Assembly (NCBI GenBank): GCA_036261625.1
Contig: DATAKL010000059.1
Span: forward strand, 124,001-188,000
Direction: 5' to 3'
Source: JAAXKN01 sp036261625
GTDB taxonomy: Bacteria; Bacteroidota; Ignavibacteria; Ignavibacteriales; SURF-24
Length of the DNA: 64,000 bases
Shown piece after piece: positions 36,796 to 44,823 of the stretch. The notes below the pieces were generated by a model. The model searched no databases. It saw only the letters and a program-made list of their open reading frames with translations, and was not told the origin of the DNA. Positions within the stretch are counted from its first letter, which is position 1. Each line of letters begins with the position of its first letter. Both the position numbers and the translations under genes were made by a program.

Positions 36796-37875
36796 ATGAC
36801 AAGAGAAAAGATCCTGGTCATTCAGACTGCATTTATAGGAGATGCCATTCTGACGCTTCCGATGCTTAAGAGACTTAAGGAAATCTACCCCGATTCCACA
36901 ATTGACGTCGTAACCACTCCTGCCTCAAGCGGCATCTTCAGGGCAAACCCGTACACATATAAGGTTTATTCCTACGACAAGAAAGGGCAGGAACGCTCTT
37001 TTAGAAGTCTTCTAAGGTTTGCACGGGAAATAAAGAAAGAGGGCTACACGAGGCTCTATTGCCCGCACCGCTCTTTCAGGAGTTCCATGCTGGTCTTTCT
37101 TTCGGGAGTAAGCGAAACCTACGGCTTTTCAAATGCCTCGATCCCTCAGGTCTATAAAAATATTATTTACTACAACTCCAGGCATCACGAAGTCAAAAGA
37201 AATATCGACCTCGTGGAAAACGGCCGTTCAGAAGCCGACTGGCGGATATTGCCCGAGGTGGTCTCAGGCAGTGAAGAAAAAAAGAAGGTAAGTGAATTTC
37301 TGAAAAATCTAGAGCCGCCGGAAGACGATAAGAATAAACCGGCATTAAAGCTTGCAGCTGTTGCCCCGGGTTCAGTATGGTGGACAAAACGGTACCCGAG
37401 GGAAAGATTCCTTGAAATAATAAGTTATCTTAAAAGCAGGCATTACTTGGTTTTACTCATCGGCGGGAATGAGGATGCGGAGTACTGCTCAGGGATTGCT
37501 TCTGAATTTAAGGATAGTGTAGTTTCAGCTGCCGGGCAGTTTTCGATTGTCGGGACAATTGAACTCTTAAGACGATGCAGCATTCTTATTTCAAACGACA
37601 GCGCCCCCACGCATTTCGGAATGTGTGCCGATATCCCTGTTCTTACCATATACTGCTCTACTGTTGCCGATTTCGGGTTTTACCCTTACAACACAAAAAG
37701 CACATACGTGAGCTTTGATGACCTGACTTGTAAGCCGTGCGGAATTCATGGCAGACGGGAGTGCCCGGTTAAGACCTTTGATTGTGCTTATAAACTTGAA
37801 ATGAAGACAATTACAGGGGCAGTAGATGAAATTGCCGGGGGAACGAAAACCGCCCCTCAGGAACAGAGTTCGTAA
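36796..37875 (+). CDS. Glycosyltransferase family 9 (LPS heptosyltransferase-like)
   Basis: GT-B enzyme resembling ADP-heptose:LPS heptosyltransferase II. The N-terminus ILVIQTAFIGDAILTLPMLK is typical. The C-terminal half has APGSVWWTKRYPRERFLEII, IGGNEDAEYCSGIA, and the donor site ISNDSAPTHFGMCADIPVL followed by a Cys-containing tail (TCKPCGIHGRRECP) usual in this family. I place the start at ATG 36796 (359 residues): it is two bases after the acyltransferase stop and GGAAG lies upstream. An in-frame ATG at 36781 would overlap the previous gene by 13 bases. The sugar may be heptose or another core sugar. Confidence 0.9.
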   Translation: MTREKILVIQTAFIGDAILTLPMLKRLKEIYPDSTIDVVTTPASSGIFRANPYTYKVYSYDKKGQERSFRSLLRFAREIKKEGYTRLYCPHRSFRSSMLVFLSGVSETYGFSNASIPQVYKNIIYYNSRHHEVKRNIDLVENGRSEADWRILPEVVSGSEEKKKVSEFLKNLEPPEDDKNKPALKLAAVAPGSVWWTKRYPRERFLEIISYLKSRHYLVLLIGGNEDAEYCSGIASEFKDSVVSAAGQFSIVGTIELLRRCSILISNDSAPTHFGMCADIPVLTIYCSTVADFGFYPYNTKSTYVSFDDLTCKPCGIHGRRECPVKTFDCAYKLEMKTITGAVDEIAGGTKTAPQEQSS

Positions 37876-37893
37876 AATTAGCTCTGGCAGAAA

Positions 37894-37913
37894 ATCTTAT
37901 TATATCTTATTAT
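37894..37913. repeat. 10-bp tandem duplication in spacer
   Basis: atcttattat occurs twice in succession (37894-37903, 37904-37913) in the spacer between the heptosyltransferase-like gene and tsaC. Confidence 0.6.
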
Positions 37914-37994
37914 TAATCAATGTGCCGTTTTTACAGGAGATCGCTTTTGAAGGCCGGCATGTGCTGAAAATTCTTTTACAACCAGATTCTTTTT

Positions 37995-38627
37995 ATGAGT
38001 GAAGAACGCAAGGGAAAATTTATTTCTATAGATGAAGATGTTAATTCTGCCGCAAGGGCAGCTTCTGATATATTCCGCAACAGCGGAGTTTTTGCCTATC
38101 CTACAGATACCATCTACGGCCTTGGGGGAAATCCTTTCAGCAGGGATGTAGCTGCCAGAATTGCCGGTATAAAAGAGCGCGATGAAAAGAAAAAATTCAT
38201 ACTGCTCATAGGCTCTCTTACTGCGCTTTTCAGGTATGCCGAGGTGAAGCTGGACAAGCATTTCGATTTTCTTCACAAAATATGGCCTAATCCCATATCT
38301 ATAATTCTAAATCTGAATCAGGAAACTGCCCGGCTTCTGGGGCAGCCTACGGCCGCATTTAGAATTCCGCACCACAAATTCTGCAAAATTCTTCTTTCGG
38401 AAATTGACCGTCCCTTAATTTCAACCAGTATCAACAAATCCGGTGGCGAGGCTCTGAACGAAAGGGATTTAATCAGTTACGAGTTCGGAAACAAGCTCGA
38501 TGCGATTTTCTACACCGAAAAGAAAGTTGTTGCCAAAAGCTCTACCATCATCGACCTGAGCGGTCAGAATCCGGAACTGCTGCGCGAAGGTGCTGTAAAG
38601 TTTAAGGATGTAATGGATGTTTACTGA
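37995..38627 (+). CDS. tsaC: L-threonylcarbamoyladenylate synthase (YrdC/Sua5 domain)
   Basis: Makes threonylcarbamoyl-AMP from threonine, bicarbonate and ATP for the t6A37 tRNA modification. The 210 residues contain only the YrdC domain: SGVFAYPTDTIYGLGGNPFS near 36, KERDEKKKFILLIGSL near 67, PNPISIILNLN, RIPHHKFCKILL and RPLISTSINKSGGEALN near 139, and STIIDLSG near 188. The Sua5 C-terminal domain is absent, so this is the short TsaC form. The other t6A genes (tsaB, tsaD, tsaE) are not in the window. Confidence 0.92.
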   Translation: MSEERKGKFISIDEDVNSAARAASDIFRNSGVFAYPTDTIYGLGGNPFSRDVAARIAGIKERDEKKKFILLIGSLTALFRYAEVKLDKHFDFLHKIWPNPISIILNLNQETARLLGQPTAAFRIPHHKFCKILLSEIDRPLISTSINKSGGEALNERDLISYEFGNKLDAIFYTEKKVVAKSSTIIDLSGQNPELLREGAVKFKDVMDVY

Positions 38628-38734
38628 TCCATTTTTCCTGTAAGCTGACAGCAGAATTAATGATCCTCCAAGGCTGCCTTGTTTTGATTGACTTTTTAAG
38701 GAGGGTTGACTAACTTTGCAGAAAAATATTCGGC

Positions 38735-39565
38735 ATGAACTTACAGAAATTCAAAGAAATAAAGGACTTCTCGCTCCTGGTAATACCAAGCCATCAGGGG
38801 ATTCAGACCAAGAGTCACAGGCTGGGCATTATGAAAATGCTCCTCTTCACCTCAGCATATACTCTTTTTGTTTTTGTAATTATTTTCTTATTATTATTGG
38901 TTACTCCAGCCGGCAACATCCTCATAATGAGAAACGACGCATCCATAAGGGAGCAGAATAAAAAGCTTCTGCTGCTGAATAAAAAAGTGCTGCTGCTTAC
39001 ACAGGAATTGCAGAGTATATCGGCAGCCAATAAAAGGCTTAAACTGGCAATTGCAATGGGGGATTCTGACATGGCAAAGACCATGAGACTTTCCAGTCAG
39101 AGTAAGGCAAAAAATAACAGTCCCCTGGGGGGAAACCTGTATGCTGTTGTTCAACGTATTTTCTTTGGGGAGCCCGGCGGCCTCCGAAGAAAGGAAATTT
39201 ATTTTCTGAAACCTGCAGGCAGCGCCTTTATAAGCCGTGGCTTTGATGCCTCCAAAGGGCACATGGGAATGGATTTTGCGGTAAAAACCGGAACTCCCAT
39301 ACAGGCCTCAGCCTCAGGCTATGTGGCCTTCGCAGGTTATACGGCAGAAGACGGCTATATGATAATTCTGGTGCATACGGATGGTTATATTACAATCTAC
39401 AAGCACTGTTCGGGACTTACAAAAAAGGCTCGCGACAGGGTTCTGCAGGGAGAGACGATAGCTTTGAGCGGAAATACAGGGCTTGCAACAACAGGACCGC
39501 ATCTGCATTTTGAGATCTGGAAGGATGGACAGGCAATTGATCCTAAGGACCTATTAATTAACTAA
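38735..39565 (+). CDS. Membrane-anchored M23 (LytM) peptidase
   Basis: A probable peptidoglycan endopeptidase of 276 residues. A cytoplasmic N-terminus (FSLLVIPSHQGIQTKS) precedes a membrane segment at about 37-57, a Leu/Lys-rich coiled coil at 68-108, and a LytM domain at about 165-272. Zinc ligands are visible: H176 and D180 in GHMGMD and H258 in GPHLHFEIW; H224 (YKHCSG) and H256 complete the active site, so the enzyme appears catalytic. The gene ends 12 bases before a bactofilin gene, a pairing known from cell-shape systems. Its N-terminal tail resembles the short cytoplasmic segments of bactofilin-linked M23 enzymes. Confidence 0.9.
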   Translation: MNLQKFKEIKDFSLLVIPSHQGIQTKSHRLGIMKMLLFTSAYTLFVFVIIFLLLLVTPAGNILIMRNDASIREQNKKLLLLNKKVLLLTQELQSISAANKRLKLAIAMGDSDMAKTMRLSSQSKAKNNSPLGGNLYAVVQRIFFGEPGGLRRKEIYFLKPAGSAFISRGFDASKGHMGMDFAVKTGTPIQASASGYVAFAGYTAEDGYMIILVHTDGYITIYKHCSGLTKKARDRVLQGETIALSGNTGLATTGPHLHFEIWKDGQAIDPKDLLIN

Positions 39566-39577
39566 GGAGAAACACTC

Positions 39578-39964
39578 GTGGGACTCATACAAAGAAGAAC
39601 AAGCGGCGGATCCATAGAAGAGGTCAGTATAATCAGTAAAGGCGTCAATATTGAAGGTACATTTGTAAGCCAGGGAAGCGTCAGAATTGACGGAACGGTA
39701 AATGGTGATATTTTTGTTACAGGTAATCTTACGCTCGGAGAAACTTCCGAAGTTCACGGCGATGTGAGGGCTGAGAACCTGACGCTCAGCGGAAGGGTTA
39801 CCGGTTCGGTAAGTGTGGCTGAAAAGCTGGTACTTGAAGCCAAATCGTATCTGAAGGGGGATTTGGTGGCCAGAATCCTGGTCGTGGAACCGGGAGCTTT
39901 TTTTGACGGCAAATGCACGATGGACGAAACTGAAACCACATCCGAAGAATTGGTATCTGAATAA
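39578..39964 (+). CDS. Bactofilin (polymer-forming cytoskeletal protein)
   Basis: A 128-residue protein with the bactofilin beta-helix: ISKGVNIEGTFVSQGSVRID, GTVNGDIFVTGNLTLGETSE, VHGDVRAENLTLSGRVTGSV, then LEAKSYLKGDLVA and IVVEPGAFFDGKCTM-like repeats. Bactofilins form nucleotide-free filaments at the inner membrane and position cell-wall enzymes. The start is GTG at 39578 with AAGGAG at 39564-39569, overlapping the end of the M23 gene, which suggests coupled expression. It sits directly upstream of the ATP synthase genes. Confidence 0.93.
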   Translation: MGLIQRRTSGGSIEEVSIISKGVNIEGTFVSQGSVRIDGTVNGDIFVTGNLTLGETSEVHGDVRAENLTLSGRVTGSVSVAEKLVLEAKSYLKGDLVARILVVEPGAFFDGKCTMDETETTSEELVSE

Positions 39965-40019
39965 ATTAATTTAATTCTTACATTTAATTAATTTAAGCTA
40001 AAGCCGGGGGAAAAAAAGC

Positions 40020-40313
40020 ATGGAAGATCCAGAAGAACAGAAAAGAAAAAAGAAAAAGGAACTCAATTGGATAAATGATATCAACCCGGGGAAAAAGGCT
40101 GTTGAAGTTGGTCCTTACCTCGGCTTAGGTGTGCAGCTTGCGGCCTCAATTGTACTGATGTTTTTCCTCGGCTACTGGCTCGACGGTAAGCTGGGTACAA
40201 GCCCTGTTCTTACGATACTAATGTCTTTTCTGGGAGGTTTTGCGGGTATTTATAATGTAATTAAGACGGTTTTAGAGATAAACAGGAAAAATAAAGGTGA
40301 AAAAGGCTCCTAA
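40020..40313 (+). CDS. AtpZ/AtpI-like ATP synthase accessory membrane protein
   Basis: A 97-residue protein with a charged N-terminus (KRKKKKELNW) and two membrane helices near 35-57 and 62-85, matching the small AtpZ/AtpI-type subunit (PYLGLGVQLAASIVLMFFLG, GYWLDGKLGTSP). These proteins help assemble the c-ring or carry Mg2+/Ca2+ and are encoded at the head of atp operons, as here. The gene overlaps the next one by 17 bases. Confidence 0.8.
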   Translation: MEDPEEQKRKKKKELNWINDINPGKKAVEVGPYLGLGVQLAASIVLMFFLGYWLDGKLGTSPVLTILMSFLGGFAGIYNVIKTVLEINRKNKGEKGS

Positions 40314-40707
40314 TCAGATCTTGATAATACTGCTGTGTGTGTTTATTGCTGAATTTGTTCTTTTCAGGACAGGTGCAGTAAGCCTGCAGTTCTTGTACGC
40401 CTCTTTTTACGGGGGACTGCTTAATGTACTGAATACTGCGGCATCCTTAAAGGCCTTTGATTATTCGGTGGAAAAAGGGGGCAAAATCTTTATTTTGTTT
40501 ACGCTTGGGGGGATGCTTTTTAGAATAATGCTCATTTTGGCGGCAATTTTAATTTTGCTTAAATTCTTGAATATTGACAAATATGGTTTTATATTTACTT
40601 TTTCTGTTTTGTATATTTTATTTTTGGCCGTGGAAGTCAACTACTTCAGACTGAAAATTTCTCAGTTGAAAGCTTCGCGGCTGGAAGTTTCACAAAAGAA
40701 AGCATAG
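40297..40707 (+). CDS. Small membrane protein of the ATP synthase operon (AtpI-like position)
   Basis: A 136-residue hydrophobic protein with about four membrane segments (near 5-22, 25-45, 60-84 and 93-111) and a basic tail. I do not recognise a family by sequence; the position between the AtpZ-like gene and atpB is where AtpI/ATP synthase I proteins usually lie, so an assembly role is inferred. The start is GTG at 40297, inside the previous gene, with AAAGG just upstream. It ends 14 bases before atpB. Confidence 0.75.
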   Translation: MKKAPNQILIILLCVFIAEFVLFRTGAVSLQFLYASFYGGLLNVLNTAASLKAFDYSVEKGGKIFILFTLGGMLFRIMLILAAILILLKFLNIDKYGFIFTFSVLYILFLAVEVNYFRLKISQLKASRLEVSQKKA

Positions 40708-40721
40708 ATCTGGTATAAATT

Positions 40722-41567
40722 ATGGAAGTAAATTCAGCAGTTCAGGCCGTCGTAAGAGATACAGTAGCGCAGTCGGGCAATAAATCTGACAGCGGGTGGA
40801 TTCTGCACCACATACTGGATTCCAGATACATCGATTTTGAGCCGTTCGGGCGGATTAATCTGCCGGAAATCCATCTCTTTGGAATTGACATCTCGATTAC
40901 CAAACACGTTGTTTTCATGTGGCTCAGCATGCTGATTCTGGTTCTGATATTTTATTTCGTATCGAAAAGCTATAAGAATTCCAGAGTGCCGAAAGGCCTG
41001 GCAAATGTAGCTGAACTACTTGTCGTCTTTGTCCGCGATGACATAGCAAAGCCGACCATCGGAAAGGGCTTTGAAAAATTCCTTCCTTATCTTCTGACGG
41101 TTTTCTTTTTTATTCTGACTGCAAATTTTCTGGGACTTTTTCCATACAGCGCCACGGCAACCAGCAACATCTCTGTTACGGCTACACTGGCTGCAATATC
41201 CTTTATTGTCATTCAGGCCGGCGGAATTATGAAAAACGGCCTGGCAGGCTACTTCAAGGGACTCGTTCCCCACGGAGTTCCCCCACTCCTTTTGCCTATA
41301 TTGCTGGTCGTTGAAATACTCGGGCTTTTTACAAAACCTTTTGCACTGGCTATTCGTCTTTTTGCCAACATGACTGCAGGGCATATTGTCATACTGGCTC
41401 TGCTGGGCCTGATTTTTATATTGAAAACCGTTTTTGTGGCTCCGGTTTCCATTGCATTTGCTTTGTTTATTTATCTGCTGGAAATTCTGGTAGCTTTAAT
41501 ACAGGCTTACATTTTTACAATGCTGTCTTCTCTGTTCATTGGGATGGCGGTCCATCAGGAACATTAA
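40722..41567 (+). CDS. atpB: ATP synthase F0 subunit a
   Basis: Proton channel subunit of the F1F0 ATP synthase. The 281 residues include about five to six membrane helices. The conserved TANFLGLFPYSATATSNIS segment lies near 128 and the essential arginine is in FALAIRLFANMTAGHIVILA near 210, with IQAYIFTMLSSLFIGMAV at the C-terminus. The N-terminal extension (about 55 residues before the first helix) is usual in Bacteroidota/Chlorobi. A strong ribosome binding site for atpE follows. Confidence 0.96.
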   Translation: MEVNSAVQAVVRDTVAQSGNKSDSGWILHHILDSRYIDFEPFGRINLPEIHLFGIDISITKHVVFMWLSMLILVLIFYFVSKSYKNSRVPKGLANVAELLVVFVRDDIAKPTIGKGFEKFLPYLLTVFFFILTANFLGLFPYSATATSNISVTATLAAISFIVIQAGGIMKNGLAGYFKGLVPHGVPPLLLPILLVVEILGLFTKPFALAIRLFANMTAGHIVILALLGLIFILKTVFVAPVSIAFALFIYLLEILVALIQAYIFTMLSSLFIGMAVHQEH

Positions 41568-41595
41568 TTAACTTAACATGAATTAACTCAACATG
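41566..41595. repeat. 15-bp tandem duplication in the atpB-atpE spacer
   Basis: aattaacttaacatg (41566-41580) is followed by aattaactcaacatg (41581-41595), 14 of 15 bases identical, starting at the atpB stop codon and ending nine bases before the AAAGGAG ribosome binding site of atpE. Confidence 0.8.
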
Positions 41596-41618
41596 TTTTA
41601 ACTAAAGGAGAAAATAAA

Positions 41619-41843
41619 ATGAACTTCGATTTTGCATATTTGGCAGCCGGTTTCGGTGCAGGTTTAACTGTTATTGGCGGTGCTTTCGGTATCGGTAAGT
41701 TAGCCAGCTCTGCTATGGAAGCAAGCGGAAGGCAGCCTGAGGCAGCCGGCGACATCAGAACTTCCATGATCATTGCCGCAGCTCTTATTGAAGGTATCTC
41801 TCTGTTTGCACTGGTTATCTGTATTTTATTGGCTTTGAAATAA
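41619..41843 (+). CDS. atpE: ATP synthase F0 subunit c
   Basis: A 74-residue c-ring proteolipid with two membrane helices joined by the GRQPEAAGDIRTSM loop (37-50). The ion-carrying carboxylate is E58 (AAALIEGISLFALV). The residues that define Na+-binding rings (a Gln in helix 1, Ser after the Glu, and a Tyr four further on) are Ile/Gly, Gly and Phe here, so a proton-driven ring is expected. It has the best ribosome binding site in the operon (AAAGGAG, 41604-41610) and is followed by a hairpin, both fitting its high stoichiometry. Confidence 0.97.
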   Translation: MNFDFAYLAAGFGAGLTVIGGAFGIGKLASSAMEASGRQPEAAGDIRTSMIIAAALIEGISLFALVICILLALK

Positions 41844-41859
41844 GTCTTCTTTCTCTGCG

Positions 41860-41886
41860 GGAGTGTTTTCTTAGACACTCCGGTTT
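41860..41886 (+). promoter_or_regulatory. Hairpin between atpE and atpF
   Basis: ggagtgt (41860-41866) pairs with acactcc (41875-41881) around an 8-base loop, followed by a short T-containing run. It lies 16 bases after the atpE stop. It may attenuate transcription or protect the atpE message, which would raise subunit c relative to b; it is too weak for a certain terminator call. Confidence 0.55.
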
Positions 41887-41921
41887 ATTTATTGGACTAA
41901 TAATTCAAAGGAAGGGTAAAT

Positions 41922-42470
41922 ATGTTTGTTAAGCTGAATTTAGCTTTGATTGCGTTGCTTGAGACTGAAGAAGGGAAGCCAAGTTTACTTGCAGTGAATC
42001 CGGGACTTATCTTTTGGACAGTAGTTACATTTGTGGTGCTGCTGATTATACTGAAGAAAGTTGCCTGGAAGCCGATACTCGGCGTCCTGGATGAAAGGGA
42101 AAACTACATAAAGGATTCTCTGGACAGGGCTGAAAAAGCCCGCCTGGAGGCTGAAAAGCTTTTAGAGGAAAACAGGGAAGCACTTGCAAAAACAGAAGAA
42201 GAAGCTCAGAAGATAATTGCTCAGGGGAGGGAATTCGCTGAAAAATTAAAAGAGCAGATCATTTCAGACAGCAGACAGGAAGCTAAGAAAATGCTGGAGG
42301 AGGCTTCTGCCGAGATCAGGCGCAAAAACGATGAGGCCTTCGAGTCGCTGAAAAGTCAGGTGGCCTTAATTGCCATCCAGGCAGCCGAAAAGATACTCAA
42401 GGAGAACCTGGATAAGGAAAAGCAAATGCATCTGGTGGACAGATTTATTGATGATTTACCGAAAAACTGA
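41922..42470 (+). CDS. atpF: ATP synthase F0 subunit b
   Basis: Peripheral stalk subunit. The 182 residues have one membrane helix near 27-47 (PGLIFWTVVTFVVLLIILKK) followed by VAWKPILGVLDERENYIKD and a long, highly charged coiled coil to the C-terminus (KAEKLLEENREALAK, AQKIIAQGREFAEKLKEQI). An N-terminal leader of about 26 residues precedes the helix. The gene ends two bases before atpH. Confidence 0.95.
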   Translation: MFVKLNLALIALLETEEGKPSLLAVNPGLIFWTVVTFVVLLIILKKVAWKPILGVLDERENYIKDSLDRAEKARLEAEKLLEENREALAKTEEEAQKIIAQGREFAEKLKEQIISDSRQEAKKMLEEASAEIRRKNDEAFESLKSQVALIAIQAAEKILKENLDKEKQMHLVDRFIDDLPKN

Positions 42471-42472
42471 TT

Positions 42473-43027
42473 ATGAGCAATTATAATATTTCTACAAGAT
42501 ATGCAAGTGCCCTCATGCAGCTGGCACAGGAGAAGGACATTTTCCTTCAGGTCGCTACCGATATGGAAACGGTTTTTAATACCGTGCGCGACTCCCGTGA
42601 GTTTCAGCTGATGCTTACAAGTCCTGTTATTAAAACTACAGACAAGGAGCAGGTTATCTTAAAGGTGTTTGAAAACCGTATAAGTCACGACTCCTTGAAC
42701 TTCCTGCAGTTTATTGTAATGAAAAACAGGGAAGATTTGCTTTTTAACATAGTCAGGCAGTTCCTTGCCTTAAGAGACGAGAGGCTTGGAATTGTAAACG
42801 CTCTGGTTACGAGCCCAACGGAATTTACCGGGGCGCAGATGGACAAACTAACAAAAAAACTTGAGGAGTATACCCGCAAGAAAGTAAGGCTTTCGGCTCA
42901 GGTTAACAGGAACTTACTTGGAGGCTTTATCGTTAAAATTGAGGATACGGTAATAGATGCCTCACTGGATCACCAGCTTGAACTCTTAAAAGAAGAGTTC
43001 ATGAAGGGTGATTCCTCTTTGAACTAA
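42473..43027 (+). CDS. atpH: ATP synthase F1 subunit delta
   Basis: Connects F1 to the peripheral stalk. The 184 residues begin NISTRYASALMQLAQEKD, a typical delta/OSCP start (RYA.AL), and end with GGFIVKIEDTVIDASLDHQL, the conserved C-terminal GG(F/I)..(R/K)I(G/E)D...D.S signature. The start lies two bases after atpF and the gene ends 28 bases before atpA. Confidence 0.95.
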   Translation: MSNYNISTRYASALMQLAQEKDIFLQVATDMETVFNTVRDSREFQLMLTSPVIKTTDKEQVILKVFENRISHDSLNFLQFIVMKNREDLLFNIVRQFLALRDERLGIVNALVTSPTEFTGAQMDKLTKKLEEYTRKKVRLSAQVNRNLLGGFIVKIEDTVIDASLDHQLELLKEEFMKGDSSLN

Positions 43028-43055
43028 AGTTTAGATTAAAATTAAAGGAAATAAA

Positions 43056-44609
43056 ATGGCAGAAGTTAGACCTGATGAAGTATCTGCAATTTTGAGAAAA
43101 CAGCTTTCCGGCTTCGACAATGAAGTAGACGTTTATGACGTAGGTACCGTGCTCCAGATCGGTGACGGTATTGCTAGAGTTTACGGGTTGTCGAAAGTTA
43201 TGGCAAGTGAGCTAATTGAGTTTCCGCATGATGTCTATGGTATGGTGCTTAATCTCGAGGAAGACAGCGTTGGATGTGTTCTTTTCGGCGATTATTCCCT
43301 TATTAAAGAGGGGGATACTGTAAGAAGAACAAAACGCGTTGCTTCGTTTCCTGTGGGAGAGGCTATGCTGGGAAGGGTTATTAATCCTCTGGGCGTGCCT
43401 GTCGATGGAAAGGGGCCTGTGCATACAGATAAGTTCCTCCCTCTGGAAAGAAAAGCTCTCGGCGTTATTGCCCGCGCACCCGTCAAGCAGCCTCTGCAGA
43501 CAGGTATTACTGCTGTGGATGCAATGATTCCGATAGGACGCGGACAAAGAGAGCTCATTATTGGCGACCGCCAGACCGGAAAGACCATTATAGCAGTTGA
43601 CACAATTATCAATCAGAAGTACACTCATACCGAAGACGCCAAAAAGATCGGCATTAAGCCTGTTTACTGCATTTATGTAGCCATAGGACAGAAGTCTTCG
43701 ACTATAGCACAGGTTGTCTCCAAGCTCCAGGAGCATGGGGCAATGGATTATACAACGGTTATTGTGGCTGCTGCTTCTGAACCTGCTCCCTTGCAGTATA
43801 TTGCTCCTTACTCCGGTGCAACGCTGGGCGAATTCTTCAGGGATTCAGGGCGCGACGCCCTGGTTGTCTACGACGACCTCTCGAAGCAGGCTGCGGCTTA
43901 CCGCGAACTTTCACTTTTGCTTAGAAGACCGCCGGGACGTGAAGCTTTCCCGGGCGACGTATTCTACCTCCATTCAAGGCTCCTTGAGCGCGCTTCAAAA
44001 TTAAGCGATGATTTAGGAGGCGGAAGCCTTACGGCCCTTCCGGTGATTGAAACCCAGCAGGGCGACGTTTCGGCATACATTCCGACAAACGTAATTTCAA
44101 TTACCGACGGACAGATTTATCTCGAACCGAACCTCTTTAATGCCGGCGTCAGGCCTGCCATTAACGTAGGCATAAGCGTTTCGCGTGTGGGCGGCAATGC
44201 ACAGGTTAAGGCTATGAGGAAAGTTGCCGGTTCACTGAAGCTGGACCTTGCACAGTACAGGGAACTCGAAGCATTTGCCAAGTTCGGAAGCGATCTCGAC
44301 AAGGCTACGCAGCGCACTCTGGCTAAAGGCGCCCGCCTGGTGGAACTCCTTAAACAGGGGCAGTATAACCCTATTCCTGTTGAAAAGCAGATCGTCAGCG
44401 TTTTTACAGGTACAAACGACTACCTGGAATCAATTCCCGTTGAAGACGTAAAACGCTTTGAAAAGGAACTTCTGGAATTTATTGAACTGAGGTACAACGA
44501 TATTCTGGAAACTATCAGGGTGGAAAGGGAATTAAAAGACAACACGGTTGCCAGACTCAGAAGTGCCATTGAAGAGTTTCTGCCGAAATTCAAGGCTTCC
44601 GAAAAGTAA
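43056..44609 (+). CDS. atpA: ATP synthase F1 subunit alpha
   Basis: Non-catalytic nucleotide-binding subunit of F1. The 517 residues have the P-loop GDRQTGKTIIAVDTI near 170, the N-terminal barrel (VLQIGDGIARVYGL), GRVINPLGVPVDGKGP, the DDLSKQAAAYRELSLLLRRP segment near 270, and the ATP synthase alpha/beta signature PAINVGISVSRVG near 367. The length is normal. It is the last gene before a strong intergenic hairpin; atpG follows after 214 bases. Confidence 0.98.
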   Translation: MAEVRPDEVSAILRKQLSGFDNEVDVYDVGTVLQIGDGIARVYGLSKVMASELIEFPHDVYGMVLNLEEDSVGCVLFGDYSLIKEGDTVRRTKRVASFPVGEAMLGRVINPLGVPVDGKGPVHTDKFLPLERKALGVIARAPVKQPLQTGITAVDAMIPIGRGQRELIIGDRQTGKTIIAVDTIINQKYTHTEDAKKIGIKPVYCIYVAIGQKSSTIAQVVSKLQEHGAMDYTTVIVAAASEPAPLQYIAPYSGATLGEFFRDSGRDALVVYDDLSKQAAAYRELSLLLRRPPGREAFPGDVFYLHSRLLERASKLSDDLGGGSLTALPVIETQQGDVSAYIPTNVISITDGQIYLEPNLFNAGVRPAINVGISVSRVGGNAQVKAMRKVAGSLKLDLAQYRELEAFAKFGSDLDKATQRTLAKGARLVELLKQGQYNPIPVEKQIVSVFTGTNDYLESIPVEDVKRFEKELLEFIELRYNDILETIRVERELKDNTVARLRSAIEEFLPKFKASEK

Positions 44610-44640
44610 GCGGCAGCTGTTTAGATATGTGCAGAATCCG

Positions 44641-44680
44641 ATTATAAATCTTGCCCCTCAAAAGGCAAGATTTATAATTT
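44641..44680. terminator. Perfect 15-bp hairpin between atpA and atpG
   Basis: attataaatcttgcc (44641-44655) pairs perfectly with ggcaagatttataat (44664-44678) around an 8-base loop. Only two T follow, so it may be a weak terminator, an attenuator or an RNA-processing site. The symmetric A/T ends would also work on the other strand. Confidence 0.6.
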
Positions 44681-44823
44681 ATGGCTGTGTGGAAAATTAG
44701 AATTCAGGGAGCTTTTTATTACGGGAATACTTCATGAGCTCCATAAAAGCTTTTAGACTTGTTGTTAATACGGAAAATTTTATTTTAAATACAGTGATGT
44801 TTTAACCTCAAAATACAATTAAA

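Noticed and set aside
38716..38961. 81-residue frame overlapping the M23 gene start
   Set aside because: It is out of frame with the M23 peptidase, whose tail, helix and zinc motifs are coherent.
41619..41843. Sodium-type c-ring
   Set aside because: Residues needed for Na+ coordination around E58 are replaced by non-polar residues or glycine.
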